From the NCBI GenBank assembly GCA_022818135.1, contig JAFMSR010000014.1, positions 40,895,487 through 40,959,486 of the forward strand: a stretch of DNA of 64,000 nt, read 5' to 3'. A program made the position numbers and the translations under genes. Source of the stretch: Saxidomus purpurata. Its lineage: Eukaryota; Mollusca; Bivalvia; Venerida; Veneridae. Of the stretch, positions 41,700 to 56,200 are shown piece by piece (the stretch's first letter is position 1; each line of letters starts with the position of its first letter). Under the pieces are notes generated by a model that did no database searches, was not told the DNA's origin, and was given only the letters and a program-made list of their open reading frames with translations.

Positions 41700-44600
41700 C
41701 TTTATACTTGCGGATGAAAATGTATATTTGTATATTTGCGATTTCCTACTAATACTAGTACGTAACTGTAGTGAACTAAGATCAGCAGCTACAGGGGCAA
41801 TAATTACTTTAGATTTGTTTTCAAATGTTTAAATGAAATATGTATTCCGCGGTATATAACAAGTGGGATGATTTCACTGTTGATGTAGTTTATTATAATA
41901 TTCTATCAAAAATACTCATACAGCAATTCCCTACGTTGCGTCATTTGAGGCATGTGTTTTCATAGAAAACTTCAGTTTTCGAAGTACTTAAATGACGAAC
42001 CAGGGCTACTGGTTATACCAGTTAGTGGATGTGTTAAGATATTAAAACTATAAAGTTGCTAATCCACGTGTTTCTTTGTCTTTGGTAAAATGAATTGTGA
42101 TCATTTTGGCCAAATGTTAATTAAAACAATCAGAAATATATTATTTAGAGATGTTATTTTGTGAGACCTCTGAATCGTGTGTGTGTGTTGTTTAACTTTT
42201 GAACAGTAGATATTGACAGTCCCATGATCCCTTTGAGTGTACTCGTATAAATAAGCATGACTTTACTGAAAGTGAGAGAACTGTATTTTGTTTGCTCTAG
42301 CATTAGGATTGTAAAATTTTCCGGTAAGACATTTTGGTAATATAAGGTTATATGTGAATATAACATCCAAAGTGATCATGAGACTTTATAAAATGTACAT
42401 GAACTAAGTTAATTGTCAGGAAAGATTGTTCACCCCTGTTACTCTTTGGTGTGGTTTGTTGCATTTATCTAAAACCTACATTGCGTTTAAATTTAAAAAA
42501 AGGGAATATGAACCATATTTGTTGCTTTTTCGCTCATATGCTAGAGTACATACGAGTAAATAAAAAAGACACATGACCTTGACGTTATTTGCAAATATCT
42601 TTTTATTTTTAAGTATATTATCTTTCGGTTTCCTTTGAGCCTATTTAGAGTCATTTGTAAAACATAACTATTCTTTACTGTAAGTGTATATGATGTACAT
42701 TTAGAGTATGTATTTTGCAAGAAGGAAATGTATTTTTGCACACGAATTAAGTCGCAGCTTTAAATGTTATGGAAATTATAGTCAACATTGTGTTACTATG
42801 AATGTTTAGATTCTCCCTTCATATCTTTAACCATACATAATTTTAATCATTTTGGTGTTGCCACCAAAAGCAAAGTTTGATTTTATGCTTGTTATATATT
42901 GCATACTTGGCAAATAATGCACTTCTCCAGGTAGAATTTCTTGATCTTGTCAAGAAGCCGAGTGTAAATTACACGCCTTATTATCAGAACTATTACTGTG
43001 ATTGGACAGTTATTGTGGTGCTGGGTTACTCATGCATATATATTCTAAAACAGCAGCATGACGATTATGTCGTTTTGTAAATCAGTGTCACTGTTATTCA
43101 TCAAATATCACAATCAACAGAGGTTTGTTAACTATTATTCTTGTCACTCGTTTTTGAGTGTTCGTGATATTTTTTAATATATGTGCTCTTGTCCTAGATT
43201 GAGTAACACCAGACAAAAGTTGACATGATATAGTCATTGTAATACATTAAGTTTATGGTTCTGTTAAATATTTTGCAAAAGAACAAGTTTCTATATTATT
43301 TGAAGTTTAGAACATACACAATATTCTTGAATACTTTAGTTGCTACTTACAGCAGAAAATATTTTATGAATAAGTGCTGTGCTGAGATAACTTTTTCAAC
43401 ATGCCTATGTTAAACAACAGTAGTCATGCTTCGTGGCATTATCAAATATCAAAGGCCGAGGATGAGATGTATGTCACGGTTCATTTACTTTTGTTTATCA
43501 CCACACTTAAAACTTTAATTTTTCCAGAATGATACATTAAAATATGAAATGGAAAGGTAAAGACTGTAATCAACAACACATGTGAAATTTGAGAAAATCT
43601 ATTGAAAATGTTGGTCGGATTGGTTTGACGGCACTCCGGCACTTTAAGCTTTTGTCGAGATTTAATTTTTTGAAGCGCTTTTCAACTTGGTAGTATATAA
43701 TTTCAAAAGTACAGAAATACGTTACATGACTTTTTATTTGATATTTCGTTCTAAAATATGTCAGTTTTAGACAGTTCGAAGAACCAAATATTTTCACCAA
43801 AGCAGCTTTAAAATTAATTATTGTTTATACAGATGCATACAAACGGACACATTAAAATCATGTTTCATGTATTGTAGAATGCTAATTAGCAATGTTATAA
43901 CTTTTTTTCATTGCCCCTAGTGTATCACTTGTATTACATGTTTGTTTTTCTGGGTTAACATCTTTTAAATGTGGAAGATGTTTAACTAGAATTTGATTAA
44001 CGTTAACAAATCTCATTTGCAGTGTGTTCATCTATGTAGATTAACACTTTTTTTTGCATTCATTTTAATCTCTTCACATTATTTTCGAATGACATTTGGT
44101 ACGTATATATTTACCTAGTGAATCATTGTATCCCTATATTTGTTGAATTGGCTTTCAAACAGGATATTTACTTAGCAAGTCTGTTTTTGGCTGATGAATG
44201 TGGTTTTGATATATACATTTAGTTTTAATTTTACAATTTGGAATTGAAAAGTCTCTCTCGAAAAAAATAAAGCATGGAAATCAGACGCTGATTTCATCTT
44301 GCATATAACTTGATTACCACGCTATTAGAAATTGATACAAGTTTTAAACATCAACGGTGTCGTTAAAATGAAGAGAATATAATATAAATATCTTTTGTTG
44401 TACTTGTATGCCCTTTCAATTAATTTTATTACAGTATATACGCTACTGTGTGTAAATAAAACTGAGCACAAAGATATTTAAATATGGACCTAGACCTGAT
44501 TTTGTGTAGATTTAAGAATTTTTAAAAAGGAAATATGTGCTGTATGAATTCATTGCATCGGTTTTTGGTTCGGAATGATCAGGGATTTGTATATAAGATC

Positions 44601-44940
44601 CCTGGACTGACATAAAGTTTAGTTGCCTAAATATTTTGATGGTTTTACTGTACTAAATCCCTGCACTCTTTAAAATATATGTAAGTTAGCGACCGACACA
44701 TGCTAAATTTGTGTTTGCCTAATTCGTGAAAATTCTTAATCTTAAATCAATCAATATCTGTCTATATGTTTACTGTAAGATTATTGATTTATAATGATTA
44801 AAAATCGTATTGAACCTCTTGAATGTAAGAACGAAAATTATGTTGATTAAAGAAATCATTGCGTAGCTTATTACAAATTTATGAGGTCAGCATTACTGTT
44901 TTTGTTCATTGTATTATTCGTATTTCACTTATTTCTTCTT
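41700..44940. other. Intergenic stretch, no gene seen
   Basis: AT-rich. Only short chance reading frames. Contains a diverged relative (about 43500-43812, ending 'agcagctttaaa') of the MITE at 45983-46343. Confidence 0.45.
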
Positions 44941-44944
44941 TTCT

Positions 44945-45760
44945 AGATGGCTATATTTTTTTCGGAGGGGCATACAGTCGCCGCTTTGTACGTCCGTCCA
45001 TCTATCCGAGTATGTCTTGAGCGTAACTCGAAAAGTATGAAAAGGATTGAGTTGATACGTCACATAGTGATAGAGGCCATTGTTATCAAGTGCACTGCAA
45101 GAAATAAGTGAAAAAGTGACAATGAACCATAACTCTAGCTGACCCAATTTCTTAATAACACCCCGCCCTTATGTAAAAAGCTTGTCCAGAGCATAACTCG
45201 AAGCTTTAATAAGGCATTGATTTGATGCTTGCACATTGATAGGGACCATTAAGAGAAAGTGCAGTGACTAAGAACCATTACTCTACCTTACCTAATTTTT
45301 GAATTATCTCTCTTTATGTAGTATGCTTGTCCGGAGCATAACTCAAAAAGAATTTAAGGTATCAAGTTGATACTACATGCATTAAAAGATGACGTAGTGA
45401 TCAAGAACCATAACTCTAGCTGAACACATTGTTGAAATAACCTTTATTTTATATGCTTCCCCGGAACATAATTCCAAATGCATGTAAGGAATTGAGTTTA
45501 TATTTCACACAGTGGTAGAGGACATAAGCGTTAGTGCAGTGACAAAGACCCATAACTCTTGCCGGTCCCATTTAAATTACCTCCCTTTATTGTATGAAAT
45601 TATGCTTGTGGGCTTATAGCTCAAAAACCGTTCAACAGATTTACTTTATATTTAGTACAATGAAAGAGGATATTGAGCGGAAGTGTACTGTTTAAGATTC
45701 ATAACTTTGCTCATAACTTTATCTGGGCCTATGAGTGATTTACGTCCCTTTTATCCTTTT
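44945..45760. repeat. Interspersed repeat related to 3981-4726
   Basis: Head 'tttcggaggggcatacag' with 'tacgtccgtccatctatcc', then about five diverged units of roughly 140 bases carrying 'gcttgtccggagcataactc' and 'ccataactct'. The unit text matches the internal tandem repeat of the element at 3981-4726, so the two are family members. Confidence 0.55.
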
Positions 45761-45982
45761 TTATTTTGTTTGTCTTCAATTACAATTTTTATGTTAGTGC
45801 ATTACAACCAGTCAAGTTTTCATTTGTAAGAACATACTTTGTTTGCTATTCATCCGAAAATGCAGTCCGTCGACGTTACCGATGCTCTTGTTTAAACAGT
45901 TATTACAGTTCATCATGCATAAGGGCGTATCTAAGGACTTGGACCTTGGATGTCTGGAATGATATTTACAAACTGACTTATC

Positions 45983-46343
45983 TTTAAAGCTGCCCACTCA
46001 GTTTCCAATGAAAAAAATAATTTCTTCAAAATGATATATTCAAACATAAAATGTAAAAGTAAATGCAAGAATCAACAACGATAGTAAAAATATAGGCAGC
46101 AATTTGCAAAAATCCATTGAAAATGTTGGTGTGTTTGGTTTAACGGCACCGCTACGCTATGTGTTTATATTAGGATTTTCAAAAGTGTTTGTAACGCTTT
46201 ATAATTTGGTAGCGTATAATTTCAAATATACAGACATTCTTGACAGTAACCTAAACTGAAACCTTTTTATTTGACTATTCGTTCTAAAATATGTTATTTT
46301 TAGAGAGTTTGAAGAACTTTATACCCTCGCGAGCAGCTTTAAA
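45983..46343. mobile_element. MITE with TTAA-flanked inverted repeats
   Basis: The left end reads TTTAAAGCTGCCCACTC and the right end GCGAGCAGCTTTAAA, giving short inverted repeats next to TTAA on both sides. TTAA target duplication is typical of piggyBac-like transposition. The body is similar over about 300 bases to 43500-43812 ('attgaaaatgttggt', 'tcgttctaaaatatgt'). No coding capacity. Confidence 0.5.
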
Positions 46344-46349
46344 GATCTA

Positions 46350-49300
46350 TATATTAGAATCTATACAGTTATCTTTTTCTGTCTCTGAATGTGTCGATAT
46401 CTATGCATATGATTAAGCCACACAGTATTTGTTACAGTTTGAAACTTTGGATTTGACCTACTTTATATTACTTCTGCACAATAAATATATAAACACTTAC
46501 ATTGTATATGCTATTGTGATTCATCATGTCTTATATACGTACAACAAAATTTGTATGATATCAATAAGACCAAAGGTCTATTGCATTTACTGTAATGGTA
46601 TAGGGTCGGAAGAGAGAGAAAAATCAAATATTAATGTAAAATGGTGTATTTCGCATTTTCAATCATTTTCATCAAAACGTGGTGAAAACTGCGATACCTT
46701 TTACAAGTGGCAAAAGATAAGAACTTTGTCAGGATGTTACATTACTAATGTAGCATTAGTAAAGATCTGAAAAAAATGCTATAATAAAGTGACTAAACTA
46801 ACGGTAGATATTGCCGGGAAATGGTCTTAAAATGCTAGAAATGTTTCACCGGAAACAATCTTTTCCAGATGATGATATCTCTGACACCGCCTAGATAAGT
46901 TATACATAGGTCCATATACAGTATAATAAGATATTGCATTGCATTACAAGCAACGGCACATAGGTCGAATTTGCCAGTTATATCGACTCTACGTCGGAAG
47001 TGCATTGACAGAGTGAGACTTTGAAGTGCTTGGTACTATTTTAAACTTAAAACTACTGTCTATCATTTTAAGACGTTTTAAGTTTCTGTACGTTTGATCA
47101 ATACCACATAGAGCGACTTTTGCCAATTACGTGTACATGTATATCATTTACTTAAGGGGTTATACGTCGGTATTGCAATGCCACAACTTTACGTTACTGG
47201 CGCCAAATGACAGTTGATGATCCAGCCAATCATTTGAGACATTTCTCATAACGAGGCTTCATATGCACACGTACCATAAAACGTATACAAACAGGACGGT
47301 GTGACAAAGTCTATGCATTGTACATCCAAATGCTCTAATTTCAAGTCCAATATTGTTTCTGGCCCATAGAGGTGTGTTATTTTTGACAGGTAAATATCAA
47401 TTATTCGCAATATGAAAAATAACTCTTTGAGTGTAGAAACAGTCGATATATAATTACAAGTGAATGTCATGCATACATAAACAAGAACTATCACTCGTTA
47501 GTGACGAATGCCTAAGATGTGGTGACGTTAAAATATGCTTAGTGCATTGCAATACCATTCATTGCCAACATTACCCATATAAAAGTTTGGTATCAAATTA
47601 TTGCATATTGAAGCAATGTATTTCCATGAAATAAAGGGAGATAATCCACAAATAATGGAATATTGGGTTATGGTTTTGGGGCACTACGCCTTAAGAGTTA
47701 TGCTCCGGACAAGAAAATGTAATAAAGAGGGATAATTCAACAACAGGGTCATGAGGACATATGTCGCTCACCTGACTATCATTGCACTTTAAAAAGAAGA
47801 ACGTAGGTCAAAAGGCCATAAAAGTTCAGGGTTATGAAGTTTTGAAATTAGTTTTCCAAACTTCAGACAGAGTTCAAATTTAATCTCTCTAGCTTGAAAA
47901 CAAAAATAAGGCCAAAGATCAAGGTCGGCGATAGCCAAAGTTTAAATTTTCATTTAAAACTATACAGATGGTTCACATTTCAGACTGCAGCTTCAAAAAA
48001 AGGAAGGTAGGTCAATGTCGAAGTCGAAATCTGCATGCAAAACCGTATATATATATATGTCCAAATTTCGTTGATGGAGCTTCAAAAACAGAAAATAGGT
48101 CAGTAGGCCAATGTCAAAGTTAAAATCTGCATGCAAAACTATCCATAGAGTTCAAATTCCATTGCTGCAGATTCAAAAACTCAAAAACAAGAAAGTAGGT
48201 CAACATTATATTATTAATCTAGCTTAAAACCGAAAGTTGGTCAGACGGTCAAGGTCAAAGTTAAAATCTGCACGCAAAATTATCCATATGTTTCAACTTT
48301 TATTGATGTAGCTTAAAACAAGAAAGTATGTCAGTAGGTCAAGTGACCCCGGGGCGGGGCCAACTTGGACTCGGGGGTATGATTTGAACAATCATGGTAC
48401 AATGTAAAGGACCACTTGTCGATGCTGTTACCAAATATCTACGCTCTGGGTCATGTGATATGCCAAAAAAGATTAAAAAAGATCTTCCTATATATAATAT
48501 TATAAATGTAAATCAAGTGAGGCCCGGGGCGGGGTCGCTTTTGGCCGGAGGTATTGATTTGAACTGCCTTGATAGAGGGTCAAAAGGGAATGTCATTTTC
48601 CAAGTATCTACGCTCTGGAGCAATAATATTAACAATATTAATATTAATATTGATAGTATATATTCGTCCCAGCTACGCTGTAGACCTTGTGATCTAAGAC
48701 AAAAAGATTTTTAAAGATTTTCCTATAATATTATAACGGTTTTAAGCCGGACAAGAACATGTAGCAAAGGGGGGTAGTTAAAAATTAGGCAAGGTAAAGT
48801 TACAGTCTTTGTACACTGTACTTCCTCAGTGCGCACTTACACTATATGGGAATTCAAATATTGGAATAATAATTCAGATTTGGTAACGGAGTGACGGGTG
48901 GACGGACGGACGGACAGATAGGTAAGTCCATTTCTTTATGCCACCCGTTGTCCTTCTATGGCAGCCTTATTAGATTGGCGTTGCAGTGTAACCATTTCAT
49001 ATATCTGACATTTAATAACTACCACACCTTCAAGAAGGCAAACAAGTCTAAAATGTTAACTTGTAAAATAGGTTTGCCTACGACGTGGAAATAGCGAGAC
49101 TACTTCGGGTGCATTAAAACAATTCCGCCATTGCCGTTTTTTTTAATTCTAATAAATCAAAACTTGATTTTGAATTAATTGATTAATTTCAAAATACCTA
49201 ATATTTTCCCCTTTTTTGGAACGGACCGGGCCGGGCCGGGTTTTATCGTTAACCCACCCACCGCCTTGTGCGCATGTGCAAGCGGAACTACCGCCGTATT

Positions 49301-51480
49301 TGAAAACAAGAAAAAGCAAAGTGGACTGCAAATGTAAAGAAAGAACGCTTATTTGCTAAATAAACAACAAAGTCTTTCACACTTTTCATGCATTTAGCCC
49401 AAAAATAATTATTTCAATAGATTGTCGTGCTCAGACAGATGAATTTGTTGATGACATGACATCCTGACATCTATAACCTGTTGACATGGTTGACGTTTGG
49501 AAAAAAATCAATCAAAAGTTAATAAAGTCATGCCGATAATATGAAAATAGGCTAGGGATGTCATTGATTAAAATTTTTGTATCGATTTAGAAATATCGAC
49601 GATACAGAGATATATCGATACATTAGTCCAAATAATTGTACTCAACGGGTGAATATCGTTATAATTTTTGCTAGGCGCTATCCAGCCTCAAAAGCGCAGA
49701 TAACTATAAAATGACCGTATGTAAAATGGGTCTGCGTTTGAAGTCTTATTATTGAGACTAATCGATACATGGGCTTAAAAAAATCCCTGACTACATATTC
49801 TACTAAATCTCTCAACTTTATTTGGTTATGGTCTATAATATATATCAACCCTTGCATTGCTGAAATATTTTTGCCTTTGAGACCACATTTCATTAAATTA
49901 TCATTCCTTAGAAAAACACGGAACTCTGGGTAGAGTGATTGTTTATGGTTGAGTTTTCGAACGTGAATGATTGATTGATGAGAATTTTATCAAGGTCCGT
50001 CCAAAAGAGCACTTATGTTAGCTTAATATCTGGATGAGACCCTTTTCGAATGTGAAAGTGTTTAATCGTTGATATATATATATCGATATCCTTTGTCCTA
50101 AAATAGGCAAAACTTATATCGGGCAAAAGCATAAAAGAGATTGAATTTTTACATAAAGTACGAATTTTCAAGGGACACTAAAACGGCTCAGTTTATGAAA
50201 CTTATTGGTTAAGGATATTCATAGAGTCCTGAATTGAAGGTTGATTAAGGGGTTATAATACTTTGAACTTTGATGCATCATCTGCACAGAAGTTCTGTTA
50301 GGCTACCTGGCAAGTGTCAGGGCCCTCGCTTGATTCGAGATTGCAAAAATCGATAGGAATACCCAGTCTGCATTCAATAAACATCTTGACACGCGAGAAA
50401 TGCAATTTGCAATCAACTAGCAACCAAATAATCCGTTTAATAATCAATGTTTACTCGACTATTAAATTGACAATAAACATAACACATGTCAAAACACACA
50501 TGTCAACCTTTAAATCGCTGTGTTCTCTCGTCGCTTTTGATTGGCTTAAAGTTTTTTATTGACCAATGAAAGCAGATGTAACAAATGGTAGCGAGTAGGC
50601 GGTGCGTTATCGAGATTGACACTCAAGAACATTGTCAGTGTTAACGAAAAATAGAGCGACTTTGCTTTCACTTTTCTATGCAATCACGGCGAAGTAGCAG
50701 GGCATACGGAGACTATTTCGCCCACGTCGCTCTCAAACGTGATTCCTGGTTGTTATAATGGCTGATTAAATGTTTGATGCCTTTAATTTCGGAGAATCAT
50801 TCAATTAATAAAGGAAATAATGATCGGCTTGATGATTTTGCAAACATTGTCGCCGCCGTCTTATCAAATCTGTTTACATCAGGTTACAAAACATTATTAA
50901 GACTTCACTGAGAAATGGTTTAAGTGAGGCAATCTTGGAAAATTTAATGTTAATTTCAATAGAAGGAAACTTACCAACATAGGACAACAGTTTAAAATAC
51001 ACTTCTTGCTTTCAAGGTATACAAGCTTTCATTAACCAGGCAACATCTTTAAAAAAGAATAGTTAGTATGTCTTTAAAAGTAAGGATTGGATTTGAAATG
51101 TAATCCTGTATTGGTTTTAGCAAATTAACAACACAGGACTACATTTCAAAATACAAAACTTGCTTCAGAGGTATACACACTGTCTTTCAAAGGCCCCTAG
51201 GTATAGCTTATAGCTAGAATATCACCATTTGCCTTTGGGAAGTAAAAATATTTCGCTGCACAATGATGCAGGTGTGGATACCCCTCCATATCACTCCGAA
51301 AAAAAGTGGCTCCAACTTTTTTCAGCCCAGTGTGTGCCCTGAGTGTGAAATGTAAACATGAAGGTGCGTGGTGTCGGGTGCATTAAACGTCATGAACTGA
51401 ACTGATGTTTATTATTGTAGTAATATTGAACTGCTAGTTTACAAAGTATATATGCTTACCAAATTAGATATTCTCATTTT
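46350..51480. other. Intergenic stretch with dispersed repeats, no gene seen
   Basis: No supported gene. Around 47690-48420 lies a repeat with 'aggtcaaggtcaaagttaaa'-like units (about four), and 48350-48900 carries relics with 'ccccggggcggggc' and 'acggacggacggac'. A relatively GC-rich patch at about 50560-50760, with CCAAT in 'gaccaatgaaag', could be a promoter or 5' UTR for the downstream TACC-like gene, but this is speculative. Confidence 0.4.
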
Positions 51481-51481
51481 T

Positions 51482-52275
51482 AGCTCGACTTTTCGAAGAA
51501 AAGGGAAGCTATCTTACTCGCCCGGCGTCAGCGTTGGTGTCACACCTTGGTTAAGTTTTTTGTACCACCCCACTTTATTTCAGAAGTATTAGAGGTATGG
51601 CTTTGAAACTAACCATACTTGTTTACCATTATGACCTACATCACCAGACAAGAGTACATAACTCTGTCAAGATTTTTGACAGAATTATGCCCCTTTTGAC
51701 TTAGAAAATACATTGAATATGGATAAAATCCACTTATTGCCTTAACCCTTTGAGATATTGCTTTGAAACTTTGAATGCTTGTTTACATCATTACCCCCAT
51801 CTGTACGTAAGAGAAGGTAACTGTGTCAGGGATTTGTTTTAAAAATTAAAGCCCTTTATTGACTTAGAATCTTGGTTAAGTTTTTCGTACCAGTCTACTT
51901 TTTGACTAAACTGTTTGAGATATTAATTTGAAAGTTGGAATACTTGTTTACCATTATGATCCCCAAACATGGACAGGAGAAGGTAATTCTGTCAAGGATT
52001 TTATTTGAATTATGGCCCTTTTTGACTTAGAAACTCAGTTAAAATTTTCATTCTTGTCCACTTGTTAACTTAACCATTTGAGATATTACTTTGAAAGTTG
52101 GGAGTACTTATGTACCATCATGAGACCTATCTGTATGCAAGAGAAGATAACTCTGTGAAAATGTTTCTTGATTTGTACTTAGAAATTCCTAGTTAAAGTC
52201 TTGTGTGCCGTTAACTGTCAAAGTTTTGTTTTATTGGCAAGCACTAAAAAAGTCCAGCATGCTGTCCTACTGACA
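51482..52275. repeat. Interspersed 'tagctcgacttttcgaag' repeat
   Basis: Begins 'tttagctcgacttttcgaag' with short inverted pair ttcgaa and 'cgcccggcgtcagcgttgg'. Four units of about 150 bases follow with 'tgtttaccattatga' and 'taactctgtcaagattt', ending 'ctgacagctcttgtt'. Noncoding. Confidence 0.6.
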
Positions 52276-52489
52276 GCTCTTGTTACCAACTGTCGGAAAG
52301 TCTGTTCTACCATTTTTCACCTTTTACCGAATGAAGAAATGAATGCGATCTAATAATCCGATTGGTTAACTGGTTAGTTTAATGTCACGGCGAAACCGAG
52401 AATAGAGAGTGAGACAATAAAATACCCGACAGAAAGTATTTTCAGGTAAAAGTGAGACTTAGAAGAACGTATCCAGTCAAAGGTTAAAT

Positions 52490-52566
52490 TTTTTATCTCT
52501 GTTCTCAATTATAAGCTAACATTTTAACTTAAAATGTTAGCTTATAATTGAGAACAGAGATAAAAA
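52490..52566. repeat. Perfect 77-nt palindrome (38-bp arms, 1-nt centre)
   Basis: The left arm 52490-52527 is the exact reverse complement of the right arm 52529-52566, with a single c at 52528 between them. The arm begins tttttatctctgttctc and ends taacattttaa. Transcribed, it would fold into an uninterrupted hairpin. It sits about 450 bases upstream of the first coding exon of the TACC-like gene. Flanks (taaat/ttaa) show no clear target duplication. Confidence 0.9.
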
Positions 52567-52689
52567 TTAAGAGATAAAAACATTGATCACTTGACTAAAG
52601 GTAATACTAAACGCTTACCACATCCTGCTTGAAATGGTCAAGGTCAGGTATGGTCAAAGTTCATTGACAGTCCAGTTAGTATACTTACT

Positions 52690-52800
52690 TCTCACCAATG
52701 CAACCTTGGTTCAATTCCCTTCCTTGGTAGTATGTGAGATGGTACATGTAGATGGCCACAAGACCAGTTGGTTTTCTTTGGCTTCCACCATGCGCCAATA
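52690..52800 (+). mobile_element. SINE fragment
   Basis: B-box-like GGTTCAATTCC near 52708 followed by 'ttggtagtatgtgagatggt', a body segment resembling one near 24245-24262 ('catatgagatggtac'). The A box is not clear, so this is a partial or old copy. Confidence 0.4.
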
Positions 52801-53013
52801 TATGTGTGATCAGTTCAAAAGCTTGTGTTACCTTAAAAGTAATTTGTATCTTGCTGACTTTAAATTAAGTTTTGAGATTATTCATGACTGCTGCATCAGG
52901 TGGGGTATGTTTAATATGCTGAAAAACTGGAGACAGTGGAAAGTTATTGCTGGTTAATCTGATATATACTCATATTGTAATACATTGAATAGAGAATACT
53001 GATCTTTCTGCAG

Positions 53014-53221
53014 GTGTGAACAGATCATGGCGGATGACCTTATGGACTTCTCTGAGGCTTCTTTGATTGTTGAGCAAGATGAAAATGAAGCTCCTGCGCA
53101 AAGGGCACCTGCTCTTGTACAGTCTCCAGTTATTGTTAACTCAATACTAAAGCAGTCAACTAAAGACAACCTTATCCAGTTGTATACTCCAGTACAGAAA
53201 CCTGAAAAGGGGAGACTGAAG
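53014..53221 (+). CDS. TACC: TACC-like first coding exon
   Basis: Acceptor 'ctgcag|gtgtgaacagatc' gives a short 5' UTR before ATG 53027 (atcATGG, good start context). It encodes MADDLMDFSEASLIVEQDEN and ends EKGRLK at a weak donor (gttggt). An upstream noncoding exon must exist because the exon starts at a splice acceptor. Confidence 0.65.
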
Positions 53222-56200
53222 GTTGGTAGAACTTTATGTAGTATCCTGTGATTATTTCATTCAGTTTATTGTAAACAAAATCTGATGCTGTGGAGGTCCT
53301 TCTGCACATTTATAAATTAGAGATAGTGATGTATTTATTGCAGTGCTCATTTAGGTTCTAAATATTTATTTTTTATTTTGATTACGAGAAAAGCTCTAGT
53401 TTATTGAATTGCCCGCAAGCACTCATTCCAGATATCACTGCACTTGCAAGAGACGGGCAGTAAGTTTAACAATGCTGCTACCAATTTACAGCAGGTTGGG
53501 CTGAGGCATGTGTGGCATCAGTGTCTTGCTGTAAGACACACTCCTGCTCAGACTAGTATTCGAAACCCGGCGTCTTCCCACATCATGTTCCACAGGAGAA
53601 CGTCCCACTGAGCTAGCAAGGTCCACACAGTTGTCATTTGTGTGGAACAAGCACAAAAAGTACAATGTATCAATAATAATAGAACTGCTAAAATTTCCTG
53701 TAGAAATCTGATGAAGTGTTTTCAAAAATCAATATACATGTATATACCTAATGTAGAGTTCACACATGATGACTTGTTAGATGGGCATTTTAGTACAAAA
53801 TTAGATCACTGTAAAATGAATTATTAAAGTCATATTTTTTTTAATCATGTTTATATTTTTAAATTATAAGTTAAAAAAGCTTCTTACAATGCAGGTTCAT
53901 TTTGGGCATGACAGTTTGCTGCAGACTCCAAATGTGAGACAAGTGAAAATAAAGATGGATGAAGTTCTGCCAATTAAAGAGGAAGGAGAAATTGCCACTA
54001 AAGGTAATATGCCTCTCAATGGTTTTTTTCAAGAATTTTTTAAACAAAAAATATAAACTAGAAAAGGGTGTGTTTTTAAGATAATTTCTTGCAACTTTAA
54101 TTTAAAACGCCAAAGTTCTCTTTTGAATGTTGCTGCAGGGTATGCCATGCATATTAACAGGAAAAAGAAATGGCTTTTTTATGTAAGTTTGACTTATGTA
54201 AATTCAAACTGCTAAAAATCATAAGTGGACTTTTTAGTTCACCTGGCACATAGTGCCAGAGTGAGCTATTAGGATCGCATTCCATCCGTCGTCCGTCCAC
54301 CATTTCCTACAAACAACATCTCCTCTGAAACTATTGGGCCAATGTTGATGAAACTTTGCAGGGATGTTCCTTGCATGAAGCTCTATCAAAGTTGAAACAA
54401 CAAATAGGAAAAGCTATAAGAATTTCTTAAAAACCACAAGGTATAGAGCTTAGATATTTAGCATGTGGCATTGTCTGGTGGACCTCTACCAAGATTGTTC
54501 AAATTATGACCTGCGGGTCAAAATTAACCCCGGCTTGGGGTCACTTGGTTTTACATAGACTTATATAGGAAAAAACTTTAAACATCTTCTGAAACCACTA
54601 GAACTAGAGATTAGATATGATTAGACATGTAGAAATGCCCAGTGGACTTCTACTAAGCTTGTTCAAGTTATGACCCCCAGGTCAAAATTGACCCCTCCAG
54701 GGCAGGGCTTCGATAATCTTCGGTTTTTCGGTTCTTGAAGGAATTTTTATTTCTAAAACCAATTCACAAGTCTGAAAAGCTTTTCTACTTGGTCCGAGAA
54801 ATTTTACATATTTGGTCCATAAATGGTCGAAAATCACAATGTACAGGCATAATGGTTTTTATACGCCCAGAGGGGACGTATTACGTTATCGCCTCGGTGT
54901 CCGTCTGTCCGTTAGCAATTTCCCTTCCGCTCTGTAACTCTTGAACCCCTTGAAGGATTTCGAAGAAACCTGACACAAATGTTAACCAGACTGAGACGGC
55001 GTGCAGAAGCAATGTTCCGGTTGCTGGATTCAAGGTCACGGTCATACTTAGGGGTCAAAGGTCATATGATTTTGTTTCCCTTCCGCTCTGTAACTCTTGA
55101 ACCCCGTGAAGGATTTCGAAGAAACCTGACACAAATGTTAACCAGACTGAGATGACGTGCAGAAGCAATGTTCCGGATGGCTGGATTCAAGGTCAAGGTC
55201 ATACTCAGGGGTCAAAGGTCATATGACTTTTTATGCCCCCACAAAGTGGGGTGCATATAGCGTTGCACTTGTCCGTCCGTCCGTCCATCAGTCCGTCCGT
55301 ACGTACGTCCCGAAATCTTGTGAACGCAACTCCTCTTAAACCGGATGGCAGATTTTGCTTAAACTTCCAGGGATGAACAACCTTAATGTGTAGATGGCAG
55401 TAAAGGAAGGAATTTTCGCGGCGACCAAATTTAACAGAATTATGGCCCTTTGTTGATTTTTTCACTATATACCATATAGAAATTTTGTGAAAGCAACTCC
55501 TCTTAAACCGGATGGCAGATTTTGCTTAAACTTCCAGTGATGAACAACCTTAATGTGTAGATGGAAGTAAAGGAAGGAATTTTTGCGGCGACCAAATTTA
55601 ACAGAATTATGGCCCTTTGTTGATTTTTTTCACTGTATACCATATAGAAATTTTGTGAAAGCAACTCCTCTTAAACCGGATGGCAGATTTTGCTTAAACT
55701 TCCAGTGATGAACAACCTTAATGTGTAGATGGAAGTAAAGGAAGGAATTTTTGCGGCGACCAAATTTAACAGAATTATGGCCCTTTGTTGATTTTTTCAC
55801 TATATACCATATAAATAATTGAACATATGAATTTTACATTTTTATGCCCCCACAAAGTGGGAGCATATAGCGTTACCTTGTCCGTCCGTCCGTGCGTCTG
55901 TCCGTACGTCCCGAAATCTTGTGAACGCAACTCCTCTTAAACCGGATGGCAGATTTTGCTTAAACTTCAGGGATGAACAACCTTAATGTGTAGATGGTAG
56001 TAAAAGAAAGGAATTTTTGCTGCGACCAAATTTAACAGAATTATGGCCCTTTGTTGATTTTTTCACTATATACTATGTAGAAATTTTGTGAACGCAACTC
56101 CTCTTAAACCGGATGGCAGATTTTGCTTAAACTTCCAGGGATGAACAACCTTAATGTGTAGATGGCAGTAAAGGAAGGAATTTTTGCTGCGGCCAAATTT

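Noticed and set aside
46429..46770. 113-codon plus-strand frame
   Set aside because: AT-driven composition, no splice context, no recognisable motif.
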